A DNA stretch of 47,159 nucleotides from Streptosporangium pseudovulgare (GCF_014648055.1 NZ_BMQJ01000030.1:1-47159), one strand, 5' to 3'. Positions 16,736 to 24,526 are shown, counted from the first letter of the stretch. Notes: generated from the letters alone by a model not told the origin. Numbers and translations are program-made.

Positions 16736-16825
16736 CGGTGTAGTTTAACGACCCTCTGCCTGTACCTGGGCGCTCACGGCCTTTCGCCATCGCGTGCGGG
16801 ATGTCACAGATGGCGGTTGGTGGGG

Positions 16826-16879
16826 CCGGCCTTGCCAACAGGCCGGGTCCGCCCCGCCGCGCTTCGGGGTCCGGCGGAC
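16826..16879. terminator. Tandem hairpins after the secreted-protein gene
   Basis: Two perfect inverted repeats lie just downstream of the minus-strand stop at 16886. GTCCGCC...GGCGGAC (16847-16879) carries an inner CCCCG...CGGGG stem. CCGGCCT-7 nt-AGGCCGG is at 16826-16846. This is a likely terminator before the kinase promoter region. Confidence 0.5.
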
Positions 16880-16885
16880 GCCCGG

Positions 16886-18010
16886 TCAGCTGGGCCGGGT
16901 CACGTAGCTGACCATCGCCGGACGGGCGATCCGGGTCGCACCGTCGTAGCAGGCGTGCAGGCTGAGCACGAGCGACGTGGACCTCGTCCAGAGGCCGTAC
17001 AGGTTGCAGAACTCCGCGCCGTAGCCGAAGGCGGTGACCTGGACGTTGCCCATGCCGGCGTATCCCGCGTTGATGTCGCCGAAGGCGACCTGCCTCAGAC
17101 CGGACCCGGCCCCCCTGATGTCCAGGCCCCCGGGCACCGAGTTGTAGCTGACCGGGTACGGCGTCGGCAGGTAGGGGGTCCCGGTGTCGGGGGCGTTGTC
17201 GAAGGTGTAGGCGAACTCCGAGTACGGCGCGAGGGGCGTCCAGACGACGGCGCTCTCCCGCTGGTAGGTCAGGTTCCACCCGGTGTTCAGCGGGGCGCCG
17301 GCGGCGTCGTAGCAGCGCACCGTGATGTTCTGCGCGGCCGTCGTCGCGCTCCAGCCGCCCATCTTGCAGCGCGCCGGGACGGCCGGGTCGACCGCGGTGA
17401 CCTGGATGCTCCCGGCCAGGCCCGCAGAGCCGAGCCCCGGCAGGGTGACCCGCCACAGGCCCGGGGACGTCCCCGGCGTCACGGTGTTCACGGCGGTCGG
17501 CGCGGAGGAGTTGAACTGCGTGGCCACGGCGGAGCCGTCCCAGCGCACGTATCCCAGCGACTGGGACGGTATCGGGCGCGCGTACTTGCCGCTGTAGCCG
17601 AAGGTCATGGAGAACCGCGGGGTGACCATCGCGCCCACGCCGTACCGGTGGCACTGCACCGCCACGATCAGGTCGGCGTCCGACGGCCACTGGTCCTGGA
17701 CCTGGCACCAGTCGGGGGAGGAGGAGATCGCCGTGACATGGGCCACTCCCCCGGCCGCCGCGCCGAACTGCGGGAACCTCACGAGCACCTGGCCGAGGTC
17801 TCCGGAGGTGGCCTGGGCCGTGAGCCCGGAGGCCCACGTGCCGAACTGGTAGGAGACGGTCGGGGTGGAGCCGCCCCCGACGACGGCCCACGCCCAGCGG
17901 GGCAGGTCGACGGCGGCGTCCGCGGCAGGCGCGGCGGGCGCGGCGAGCCCGGCCGCGACCAGGGCGGCGGCGCAGAGCGTGCGGGCGATCGCCTTCCACA
18001 ACCGGAGCAT
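16886..18010 (-). CDS. Secreted protein with three internal repeats (unknown function)
   Basis: A 374-aa protein beginning MLRLWKAIARTL with a hydrophobic Ala-rich stretch to about residue 33, a clear signal peptide. Three repeats of roughly 100 aa follow (about 40-140, 146-250, 258-371). Each has a G-x-[IV]-x-VTA strand, a Cys pair 17-18 residues apart (C102/C120, C215/C233, C335/C354) and a closing aromatic segment. The Cys spacing suggests one disulfide per repeat in a beta-rich fold. Similar repeats occur in uncharacterised secreted actinobacterial proteins. ATG 18010 is preferred because GGAGGA precedes it and the signal peptide starts there; ATG 18022 is possible. Function is unknown. 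Confidence 0.8.
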   Translation of the reverse strand: MLRLWKAIARTLCAAALVAAGLAAPAAPAADAAVDLPRWAWAVVGGGSTPTVSYQFGTWASGLTAQATSGDLGQVLVRFPQFGAAAGGVAHVTAISSSPDWCQVQDQWPSDADLIVAVQCHRYGVGAMVTPRFSMTFGYSGKYARPIPSQSLGYVRWDGSAVATQFNSSAPTAVNTVTPGTSPGLWRVTLPGLGSAGLAGSIQVTAVDPAVPARCKMGGWSATTAAQNITVRCYDAAGAPLNTGWNLTYQRESAVVWTPLAPYSEFAYTFDNAPDTGTPYLPTPYPVSYNSVPGGLDIRGAGSGLRQVAFGDINAGYAGMGNVQVTAFGYGAEFCNLYGLWTRSTSLVLSLHACYDGATRIARPAMVSYVTRPS

Positions 18011-18197
18011 GACGTCCTCCATCCGCGGCGGGGCGGTGGTCGTGAGCGTGGATGGCGCGGGTGCGCCCCTGGGCCCTTGATAACCCGCCGCCTGACCGCC
18101 GGGAAGGCCCAACCTTTTCGCCGCCGGGTCCCGGCCGGCCCGCCACCGGCGGTCCTGTCGCCGCCGCTGATCGCCGGCGTTGCCGGTCTTGCCGGAC

Positions 18198-19145
18198 TCA
18201 GCGGGTCACGACGGTCTCCCGCTCCACACGCGACAGCTTCTCGGGATTACGCACGTGGTAGGCGCCGGTGACGTAGCCGTTCTCCACGCGCACCGCCACC
18301 ACTCCGTCGATCTCCCCGTCGACCCTTACGAGCAGCCCGGGGCCGCCGTTGATCTGAACCGGCTCGACCGACCGTTCCGCGTCGCGCCTCCACCAGCCGA
18401 CGGCCAGCAGGCGAGCCACGTCGTCGATCCCCACGACGGGCCGCAGCAGGGCATGTTTGACTCCTCCGCCGTCGCTCAGGGCGACGACGTCGGGGGCGAG
18501 GACGTCGAGCAGGCTCTGCAGCTCGCCGGTTTCGACCGCCCGCTGGAAGGCCTGGAGCGCGGCTCGGGTCTCGGCCGGGGAGGCGGTGCCGCGCGGCCGG
18601 CGCGCGGCGACGTGCGCCCGCGCCCGGTAGGCGAGCTGGCGTACCGCGGACGGGCTCCTGCCGACGGCGTCGGCGATCTCGTCGTAGTCCAGATCGAACA
18701 CCTCGCGCAGCACGAACACCGCCCGCTCGGTCGGCTGCAGCGTCTCCAGCACCAGCAGCATCGCCATCGAGACGCTCTCGGCCAGTTCCACGTCCTCAGC
18801 CACGTCCGGCGAGGTCAGCAGCGGCTCTGGCAGCCACGGCCCGACGTAGGACTCCCTGCGCCGGCCGAGCGCGCGCAACCGGTCCAGTGCCTGCCGGGTG
18901 ACGATCCGCACCAGGTAGGCGCGCTCCTCCCGCACGGCGCCGAGATCGACGCCCGCCCATCGCAGCCAGGTCTCCTGCAGGACGTCCTCGGCGTCGGCGG
19001 CCGAGCCGAGCATCTCGTAGGCGACGGTGAACAGCAGGTTGCGGTGGGCGACGAACGCCTGGGTGGCGGAGTCCACGGAGCCGATGTGGCCGGCGTGATC
19101 GAGCGGCTCGGCCGGGTCCGCACCTCGTTCGCCCCGCTCGGTCAT
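18198..19145 (-). CDS. sigJ: ECF41-group RNA polymerase sigma factor (SigJ-like), second copy
   Basis: A 315-aa paralogue of the sigma factor at 9073-9981. Region 2 starts HRNLLFTVAYEMLGSAADAE, region 4 is LQPTERAVFVLREVFDLDYDEI, and the SnoaL-like C-terminal domain carries SDGGGVKHA and RNPEKL. The linker WLPEPLL is kept. These are ECF41 hallmarks. ATG 19145 is chosen because the ECF41 core follows directly; the in-frame extension to 19217 is poor. It is divergent from CMD-fold and NmrA-like genes, the classical ECF41 partner types. Confidence 0.94.
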   Translation of the reverse strand: MTERGERGADPAEPLDHAGHIGSVDSATQAFVAHRNLLFTVAYEMLGSAADAEDVLQETWLRWAGVDLGAVREERAYLVRIVTRQALDRLRALGRRRESYVGPWLPEPLLTSPDVAEDVELAESVSMAMLLVLETLQPTERAVFVLREVFDLDYDEIADAVGRSPSAVRQLAYRARAHVAARRPRGTASPAETRAALQAFQRAVETGELQSLLDVLAPDVVALSDGGGVKHALLRPVVGIDDVARLLAVGWWRRDAERSVEPVQINGGPGLLVRVDGEIDGVVAVRVENGYVTGAYHVRNPEKLSRVERETVVTR

Positions 19146-19234
19146 GCCCTGCTCCCGCCTGTTCGTTCCCAGCACCGCCACACGCACAAGACGCCGGTCC
19201 CCACCGCTTCGTAACACCCACGGCAGGTGGCCTA

Positions 19235-19241
19235 TGTCACA
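19235..19241 (+). promoter_or_regulatory. TGTCACA element, candidate ECF41 -35 box (second locus)
   Basis: TGTCACA lies 115 bp before the CMD-fold gene in the 210-bp gap divergent from the ECF41 gene. The same heptamer precedes the oxidoreductase gene of the first ECF41 locus. A matching CGTC -10 element at 16-17 bp spacing was not found. Confidence 0.45.
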
Positions 19242-19355
19242 CGGCCGCGCTGTTACGGGGATCGGGGCGCCGGCGTCTCGTGGTCGTCAGGACGCCGCGC
19301 GAACGCTCCGTACGGCACTACGACGAGTTGAGAACGAAGAAGGGAAGCCTTCCCC

Positions 19356-19853
19356 ATGTCCACACCCACGACGGCCGACCGGCGGTCGCGCATGCCCAGT
19401 CCCCTCCCCTTCCTCCCCGAGATGGCGGTGGTCGGCGAAGGTCTGCACAAAGCCCTCCAGAACGGTGTGATCCCCCCAACGACCATCAGCCTGCTGCAAC
19501 TGCGCGCCGGACAGATCCTCGGCAGCACGTACTTCACCATCAGGGAGACCACCGGCCTCCGCAGGCTGGGGGAACCGGAGGAGCGCATCACCGCCGTAGC
19601 CACCTGGCGGGACGCCACCTGCTTCACCGACGCCGAACGGATCGCGCTGGAACTCGTGGAGGCGGTCCTCACCCCGAACCCGTCGGGGGAACGCGTCCCC
19701 GACGAGCTGTACGCCAGGGCGTCGGCACTCCACGACGACAGGGCGATGTGGTCGCTCATCATGGCGATCGCCCACATCGGCTTCTTCACCCCCGCCGCTC
19801 TCATCGCCAAGCCGATCCCCGGCATGCCCCCCGGTCAGAACTACAGCGAGTGA
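19356..19853 (+). CDS. Carboxymuconolactone decarboxylase/AhpD-fold protein lacking the CxxC pair
   Basis: A 165-aa all-helical CMD/AhpD-like protein: QLRAGQILGSTYF then TIRETTG aligns with the usual QLRVSQINGCxYC region, WRDATCFTDAERIALELVEAV with the second conserved helix, and AIAHIGFFTP with the last. The two redox cysteines are replaced by S57 and F60, so peroxidase or thiol chemistry at that site is not expected. CMD proteins are a known ECF41 partner type, and this gene is divergent from the ECF41 gene and followed 14 bp later by an NmrA-like gene. Confidence 0.82.
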   Translation: MSTPTTADRRSRMPSPLPFLPEMAVVGEGLHKALQNGVIPPTTISLLQLRAGQILGSTYFTIRETTGLRRLGEPEERITAVATWRDATCFTDAERIALELVEAVLTPNPSGERVPDELYARASALHDDRAMWSLIMAIAHIGFFTPAALIAKPIPGMPPGQNYSE

Positions 19854-19867
19854 GAAAGGCACACCCC

Positions 19868-20620
19868 ATGAGCATCACCACGTTCGCGGTGGCCGGAGCG
19901 ACCGGGCGGCTGGGCCGCCACGTCGTCGACGTCCTGACCGAGCGGGGACACCGGGCCGTGCCGATGTCCCGCGCCACCGGCGTGGACATCATCACCGGTG
20001 AGGGCCTCGCCGAGGCCCTCACCGGTGCCGAGGCCGTCATCGACGTCGCCTCCTGGCACTCCTCCGACCAGGACGCCGCGACGGAGTTCTTCCGTACGTC
20101 GGCCCGCAACCTGCACGAGTACGGCCGGAAGGCGGGGGTCGCCCAGATCGCCATGGCGTCCATCATCGGCGCCGACAAGGCCACCGCCGGTTTCCTCGCC
20201 GCCAAGAAGGTGCACGAGGAAGTCCTCCTGGCCGGTCCGATCCCCGTCCGCATCCTGCGGGCTGCGCAGTTCCACGAGTTCGTCGAACAGCTCCTGGACT
20301 GGCAGCGGGGCGACGTCGCCTACCTCCCGGAGCTGCCCACCCAGCTCGTGGCCTGCCGCACCGTGGCCGAGGAACTGGTCGACCTGGCCACCGCCCCCGC
20401 CGCCCCGGGAACACCGATCCCCGAGATCGCCGGACCCCGCAAGGAGATCATGGCCGAGGCGGGCCGGCTCCTCGGCGCCCGCCGAGGCGTCAAGGTCGTC
20501 GGCGTCGACGGGTCCGGCATGCCCGATGCCGACCTCGCCGCCGCCGGCGCGTTCCTGCCCGGCCCGCACGCCACGCTCGCCGGACCCACCTTCCGGGAGT
20601 GGCTCGACGCCCAGCCCTGA
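19868..20620 (+). CDS. NAD(P)-binding NmrA/atypical SDR-like protein
   Basis: A 250-aa Rossmann protein. G-A-T-G-R-L-G at residues 10-16 binds the dinucleotide, a conserved VIDVASWHSSDQ segment follows, and the active-site Tyr/Lys pair of classical SDRs is not evident (only AKKVHEE is seen). It therefore fits the NmrA-like/atypical group of sugar-epimerase-related proteins. It sits in one transcription unit with the CMD-fold gene. Epimerase-like proteins are the third partner type of ECF41 loci. A 14-bp-stem hairpin follows the stop. Confidence 0.85.
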   Translation: MSITTFAVAGATGRLGRHVVDVLTERGHRAVPMSRATGVDIITGEGLAEALTGAEAVIDVASWHSSDQDAATEFFRTSARNLHEYGRKAGVAQIAMASIIGADKATAGFLAAKKVHEEVLLAGPIPVRILRAAQFHEFVEQLLDWQRGDVAYLPELPTQLVACRTVAEELVDLATAPAAPGTPIPEIAGPRKEIMAEAGRLLGARRGVKVVGVDGSGMPDADLAAAGAFLPGPHATLAGPTFREWLDAQP

Positions 20621-20629
20621 GCCGGCCTC

Positions 20630-20676
20630 GCCCTTGTTCCCGGAACCCCATCGCCCGGAGCCCCGGGAACAAGGGC
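20630..20676. terminator. Strong hairpin terminator
   Basis: A perfect 14-bp stem, GCCCTTGTTCCCGG / CCGGGAACAAGGGC, with a 19-nt loop, 10 bp after the NmrA-like gene stop. It almost certainly ends the ECF41-partner transcript. Confidence 0.7.
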
Positions 20677-20701
20677 TCCCCCCTCCCGAAGGAAGGCCGG
20701 C

Positions 20702-20884
20702 GCCGAGGAAGTCGCCTCCGGCCTGGTGACCGGCTCGTGGCGGCGGCTGGTGTTCGTCGACCCCGGTCTGCCGCATGACGTGGTCGACAGGGCCGCGTAC
20801 TCGTTCTGCGTCCCAGAGCACCTGCGCCGCTCCCCGCGCCGGCGGGACACGGTCGCCGGGGACGGCGACCGCTGGGGCGAACCG
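20702..20884 (+). pseudogene. Tn3-family transposase fragment
   Basis: About 60 codons read as part of a Tn3-type TnpA: EEVASGLVTGSWRRLVF, VDPGLPHDVVDRAAYSFCV, EHLRRSPRRRDTVA then GDRWGEP. This block resembles a conserved stretch of actinobacterial Tn3 transposases. No start, catalytic residues or inverted repeats are present, so it is a degraded scrap between the terminator and the next gene. Confidence 0.5.
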
Positions 20885-20901
20885 CTGATCGTCCTGGAAC
20901 A

Positions 20902-21753
20902 TCAGCCGCCGCGTCGCATCCCCTCCCCCTCAAGGAGGGCGCGGAAGGTGCGCGGGGGCCGACCGGTGAGGCGCTGGACGGTGTCGGTGACGCGGTCCTC
21001 CGCCCCTCCGGCGATGGCACGGTCCATGCCGGCGAGAATCGCGGCGAACTCCACCGGCATCTCCGCCGTGAGGCGATCGCGCATCTGCTCGTAGGACAGA
21101 TGGCGGTGGACCACGGGCCGACCGGTGACCTCGGTGATGATCGTGGCGATGTCGTCGTAGCCGAGCGCCTCGGGCCCGGTGAGGACGAGATCGGTGTCGG
21201 GGGTCTGCTCGTCGGTCAGAGCGCGGACGGCGACCGCCGCGATGTCCTCGGCGTCGACGAAGCCGACCCGGCCGCTTTCGGTGGCGGACCAGATGATGCC
21301 CTCGTCGCGGATGCTGCGGGCGTGCGCGTGCGTGCCGGTGAAGTTCTGCATGAACCACGAGGGCCGCAGTACCGCCCACTGTTCGAAGAGGTCGGGCAGG
21401 GCCTGGTGCACCGTTCCCACCGCCGGGCCGCCCTCGGGGACGGCCGATGAGCTCAGCAGCACCGCGCGGTGCACACCGGCGACGCGGGCCTGACGGAGGA
21501 ACGGCAGCATGACCGCCGCGGGGTCGGAGTCGCCCACGGGCGGTAGGAGATAGACGCGGTCGACGCCGTCGAGGGCGGCCGCGTGGGTGGCGGGGTCGTA
21601 CCAGTCGAAGGGGACCGGCTCGGCGCCGGCGACCGGGGTGGCCCGAGGGCTGGCGGCTTTGACGCGGTGGCCTGCGGCCGTCAGCCGTGCGGTGATGCGG
21701 CTGCCGGTGGTGCCGGTGGCGCCGATGACCAGAACAGCGGCGGCGGTGGTCAT
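20902..21753 (-). CDS. NmrA-family NAD(P)H-binding oxidoreductase-like protein
   Basis: A 283-aa protein with dinucleotide motif GATGTTGSR at about residues 9-17, FDWYDPATHAAALDGVDRVYLLPP, LRPSWFMQNF and a C-terminal ALLEGEGMRR tail. This is the NmrA/quinone oxidoreductase 2-like (QOR2) group of atypical SDRs. Its ATG overlaps the stop of the SnoaL-like gene by 4 nt (21750-21753). The operon is divergent from a TetR gene. It probably reduces a quinone or similar small molecule; the substrate is not visible. The open frame upstream of 21753 is a shadow. Confidence 0.88.
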   Translation of the reverse strand: MTTAAAVLVIGATGTTGSRITARLTAAGHRVKAASPRATPVAGAEPVPFDWYDPATHAAALDGVDRVYLLPPVGDSDPAAVMLPFLRQARVAGVHRAVLLSSSAVPEGGPAVGTVHQALPDLFEQWAVLRPSWFMQNFTGTHAHARSIRDEGIIWSATESGRVGFVDAEDIAAVAVRALTDEQTPDTDLVLTGPEALGYDDIATIITEVTGRPVVHRHLSYEQMRDRLTAEMPVEFAAILAGMDRAIAGGAEDRVTDTVQRLTGRPPRTFRALLEGEGMRRGG

Positions 21754-22175
21754 CGGCTGCTCCCGGCGAAGTCGGCGCCGGGTTCCTGGACGGCGAGGGG
21801 GTTCCAGTAGTCGCGGTAGGAGATGATGCGCCCGTCTCGAACGGTCACGACGACGACGTAGGTCATGTCGAAGGGAGCGCCGGTCTCCACCAGGCGGCCG
21901 ACGCCGCGCATCTCGACCACGATGGTCTGCGGATCGGTGGTCTGGTGGATCCGCAGGTCGGGGAAGTCGTGCAGATCGATGTGGTCGGGATAGTGGCGCA
22001 TGTAGGCGGCGATGGCCTCCTTGCCCTCCAGGCGCCGGGGCCAGCCGTCGGGGGCGAAGGGGAACTCCGCGAGGCCGTCCTCGGCCCACAGGACGACCCA
22101 CGCGGGAATGTTCTTGTCGAGCAGCAGTCGCAGGCTGCAGCGGAACAGGTCCGCTGGGGAAGTCGGTGCGGACAT
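21750..22175 (-). CDS. SnoaL/NTF2-like polyketide-cyclase-fold protein
   Basis: A 141-aa protein with the cone-shaped NTF2 fold pattern: N-terminal helix LLDKNIPAWVVLWAEDGLAEFPF, YMRHYPDHIDLHDFPDLRIHQT, VEMRGVGRLVETGAPFD, and DGRIISYRDYWNP at the end. Such proteins act as isomerases, hydrolases or dehydratases on small molecules. ATG 22175 is set by GGAGG six nt upstream. It is the first gene of the pair with the NmrA-like gene, directly downstream of the two operator copies. Confidence 0.85.
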   Translation of the reverse strand: MSAPTSPADLFRCSLRLLLDKNIPAWVVLWAEDGLAEFPFAPDGWPRRLEGKEAIAAYMRHYPDHIDLHDFPDLRIHQTTDPQTIVVEMRGVGRLVETGAPFDMTYVVVVTVRDGRIISYRDYWNPLAVQEPGADFAGSSR

Positions 22176-22198
22176 GGGTATCCTCCAGCTCATAGAAT

Positions 22199-22241
22199 GC
22201 GGACCTTGGGTCCGCTTTCACGATACGGACTACGGGTCCGC
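22199..22241. promoter_or_regulatory. Two TetR operator copies
   Basis: Copy 1 (22199-22215) is GCGGACC-TTG-GGTCCGC, a perfect 7-bp inverted repeat. Copy 2 (22225-22241) is ACGGAC-TACG-GGTCCGC, with the same layout CGGAC-N4-GGTCCGC. They are 26 bp apart centre to centre, in the 86-bp gap between the SnoaL and TetR genes. Position and symmetry make them the likely binding sites for the TetR regulator, covering both promoters. Confidence 0.75.
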
Positions 22242-22261
22242 TTTGCAAACGAAGGAGCAGC

Positions 22262-22870
22262 ATGCCCGAGCGCAGGTCCCGTAAGGACGCCGCCCGCAAC
22301 CGGGAGGCCGTGCTCGCGGCCGCCGACGCCCTCTTCACCCGCCGCGAAAGTCCCGAGGACGTCACCATGGCCGACGTCGCAGCGGCGGCCGGCGTCGGCA
22401 AGGGCACGCTCTTCCGAGCCTTCGGCGATCGCGCCGGGCTGCTCCGCGCGCTGTACGAGGCACGGCTCGAACCGATCAGGGAGGCCGTCGAGGCCGGCCC
22501 ACCGCCCCTGGGGCCCGCGACCCCACCGCAGGACCGCGTACCCGCCCTGCTCGATGCCGTCCTGTGTTTCAAACTCGACAACCGGCGCCTCGCGCTGGCC
22601 CTGGAGGAAAGCGGGAGCGGCAGCCCGTACCAGGCGGAGCACTACGAGTGGTGGCACGGCATGCTCCACGCCGTACTGGAGCAGATCCCCGGCCTGACCG
22701 ACGGCGACTTCAACGCCCACGCCCTACTCGCCGCCACGCGAGCCGACCTCGTCGAGTACCTGGCCGGAGAGGAGGGCGTGCCGCGGGAAAGAATGCGGGC
22801 ACAGTTGGCGAACTTCGTCACCAGGTTCCTGGCCTCCGGCCCGCTGGAGGGGCCGCCCGCGGAGGAGTGA
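22262..22870 (+). CDS. TetR/AcrR family transcriptional regulator
   Basis: A 202-aa regulator with an N-terminal HTH at about 10-60 (RNREAVLAAADALF, VTMADVAAAAGVGKGTLFRAFGDRAGLL) and a divergent ligand-binding helical C-terminus. The ATG follows GAAGGAG. It is divergent from the SnoaL-NmrA operon with two operator copies between them, so it is most likely a repressor released by the substrate of those enzymes. Confidence 0.94.
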   Translation: MPERRSRKDAARNREAVLAAADALFTRRESPEDVTMADVAAAAGVGKGTLFRAFGDRAGLLRALYEARLEPIREAVEAGPPPLGPATPPQDRVPALLDAVLCFKLDNRRLALALEESGSGSPYQAEHYEWWHGMLHAVLEQIPGLTDGDFNAHALLAATRADLVEYLAGEEGVPRERMRAQLANFVTRFLASGPLEGPPAEE

Positions 22871-23081
22871 TCGAGGATCGGGCAGGTCCCTGATGAGCGG
22901 GGCCTCTCGCAGACGGCCCCCTTCGCCGGAGCAGCCCGAAAGCGATCCGCCGGGCCTCTGCCGATCTTCGGTCGGTTCCTGGTGCTGCGTCAGGCCGTGT
23001 TCGCCTCTTGACGATCCTGTGTAACCGCTCGTCGTTGGTGTGGCGGTTGCGCCAGGCGATGGAACGGCGGGGCTCCGGTGC

Positions 23082-23984
23082 TCAGTCCGCGTACTCGAGG
23101 CCCGTCTGGCGCTCGGCGGTGACCTCCAGGCCGACCACGCCCTCACGCGCAGGTATGACCTTGAACACGATCCAGTCGCCGCCCACCTGATCCGCGGCCA
23201 GTGGTTCGACCGTGTACCCGCCCTCATGGACCACGACGCGGCGGAACTCCGCACTCAGGCCGTGCTTGCCGACCTCGGCCAGCACATCGTCGACGGTCCG
23301 GCCGCTCACCTTGACGCCGGCCAGCGGCTCTCCGGGACGGGTGGCCGACTGCCAGTCGTTCTCGTAGGACTCCCCCGGCTTGGCCGGCCTGCCCAGCTCG
23401 AAGTGCACCACGTCGGGCGTACCCTTGATCGCCGCCGGGACGGTCACCACCATGAAGCAGCCGCTGTCGGCCAGATCACAGTCCGCCGGCTCCTTGCGGG
23501 CCCCGATGGGCATGTTCACCGGGGCGTTGCCGCCACCCAGGCTCACGATCTCGCCGACCGCGCTGGGCGAGACCGGGATCACCCTGAGCTCGACGTTGAG
23601 GCCGAGGGAACGGAACGCCTCGGAGAACTTCCGCTGGTCCGCGTAGGGGTCCTTGATCCGGGCGACGTAGGTGTCGGCCTCCTCGTGGATCTCCACCGCG
23701 GAGTTGGCGTAGGAGGTCGCGACGCCGCCGAGCAGGCTCGGTCCAAGGACGGCGCCGAGGGTGAGGACAGCGGAGGCGGCGAGCCCGAGCAGCGCGCGAT
23801 GCCCGAAGCGACGCCCGCGCGGGCGTCGTGGGAGCGCCGCCGCCGTCGTCGTGTCCCGCTCCTGAGCGATGATGTCGGCGAACAGCGCCTGCGCGCGGGC
23901 ACCGCCGGCACGCCCGCCTGGTTCGTCCGGACTGATCCGGGCCAGCGGCCTCAGCAGCTCGTTGATCTCGTCGATGTCCCTCAT
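23082..23984 (-). CDS. Membrane-anchored protein coupled to an ECF sigma factor (possible anti-sigma factor)
   Basis: A 300-aa protein. A cytoplasmic N-terminus of about 60 residues (MRDIDEINELLRPLARISPD start) is followed by one membrane helix at 62-85 and a 215-residue outside domain. Its start overlaps the sigma factor stop by 4 nt (23981-23984). The size and N-in/C-out layout match proteins that follow ECF sigma genes in actinomycetes (CU044_5270-like). No zinc anti-sigma HxxxCxxC motif is seen, so an anti-sigma role is inferred from the context alone. One possible extracytoplasmic disulfide is suggested by the ADCDLADSGC pair. Confidence 0.75.
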   Translation of the reverse strand: MRDIDEINELLRPLARISPDEPGGRAGGARAQALFADIIAQERDTTTAAALPRRPRGRRFGHRALLGLAASAVLTLGAVLGPSLLGGVATSYANSAVEIHEEADTYVARIKDPYADQRKFSEAFRSLGLNVELRVIPVSPSAVGEIVSLGGGNAPVNMPIGARKEPADCDLADSGCFMVVTVPAAIKGTPDVVHFELGRPAKPGESYENDWQSATRPGEPLAGVKVSGRTVDDVLAEVGKHGLSAEFRRVVVHEGGYTVEPLAADQVGGDWIVFKVIPAREGVVGLEVTAERQTGLEYAD

Positions 23985-24526
23985 AGTGATCTCCCCGTGG
24001 GAACGACCGCGTCGGTCGGCGTGAATCGAACGTCGGCTACTTCGAGCGCCCGGGACAGGCGTCTGCGCGCGCGGTGGAGCCGGATACGGACGGCGTTGCG
24101 GGAAAGCCCCAGCATCGCGGCGATCTCCCTGCGGTCCAGGCCCTCCCACGCGACCAGCGCGAGCAGCTCGCGGTCGTCCTCGGGAAGCGTCGCGAACGCC
24201 TGGGCGATCGCGTTCCTCTCGACGCTGCGGTCGGCGAGATCACCGTAGAGGTCGGCCATCTCCGCGTCGAGGTCCCGGTGCCGCGCCTGGCGGCGCAGCG
24301 CGCTGCGGCGGTGGTCGGCCAGCACGTTGCGGGCCACTCCGTAGACCCAGAGCCTCGCCTGCGCGCCCGGGGGCAGTTCCTCGATCTTGCGCCAGACGAT
24401 GACGAAGGTCTCAGCGACCACGTCGGCCGCGTCCTGCGGCGAGTCGCAGCGGCGTCCGGCGTAGGCGGTGATCTGGTCGTAGGTCGCCCGGTAGACCGCT
24501 TCGAACCTGTGAGTGTCATCTGACAC
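23981..24526 (-). CDS. ECF-type RNA polymerase sigma factor
   Basis: About 181 aa. Region 2 runs over the first 80 residues (FEAVYRATYDQITAYAGRRC, VVAETFVIVWRKIEEL) and region 4 over the last 60 (LPEDDRELLALVAWEGLDRREIA, GLSRNAVRIRLHRAR). GTG 24526 is preferred because GGAG lies 7 nt upstream. The in-frame ATG at 24547 would extend it by 7 codons, but its GGAGG abuts the ATG directly. It is coupled to the membrane protein gene by a 4-nt overlap. Its targets are unknown. Confidence 0.9.
   Translation of the reverse strand: MSDDTHRFEAVYRATYDQITAYAGRRCDSPQDAADVVAETFVIVWRKIEELPPGAQARLWVYGVARNVLADHRRSALRRQARHRDLDAEMADLYGDLADRSVERNAIAQAFATLPEDDRELLALVAWEGLDRREIAAMLGLSRNAVRIRLHRARRRLSRALEVADVRFTPTDAVVPTGRSL

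Noticed and set aside
16802..16808. Third TGTCACA heptamer as an ECF41 promoter
   Set aside because: Read on the plus strand it points into the antisense of the secreted-protein gene, and no start codon follows. A chance match is expected for a 7-mer.
21754..22581. Upstream extension of the NmrA-like frame, giving about 559 codons
   Set aside because: It overlaps the SnoaL gene in another frame and the divergent TetR gene, and carries no domain. The 4-nt overlap start at 21753 is well supported.
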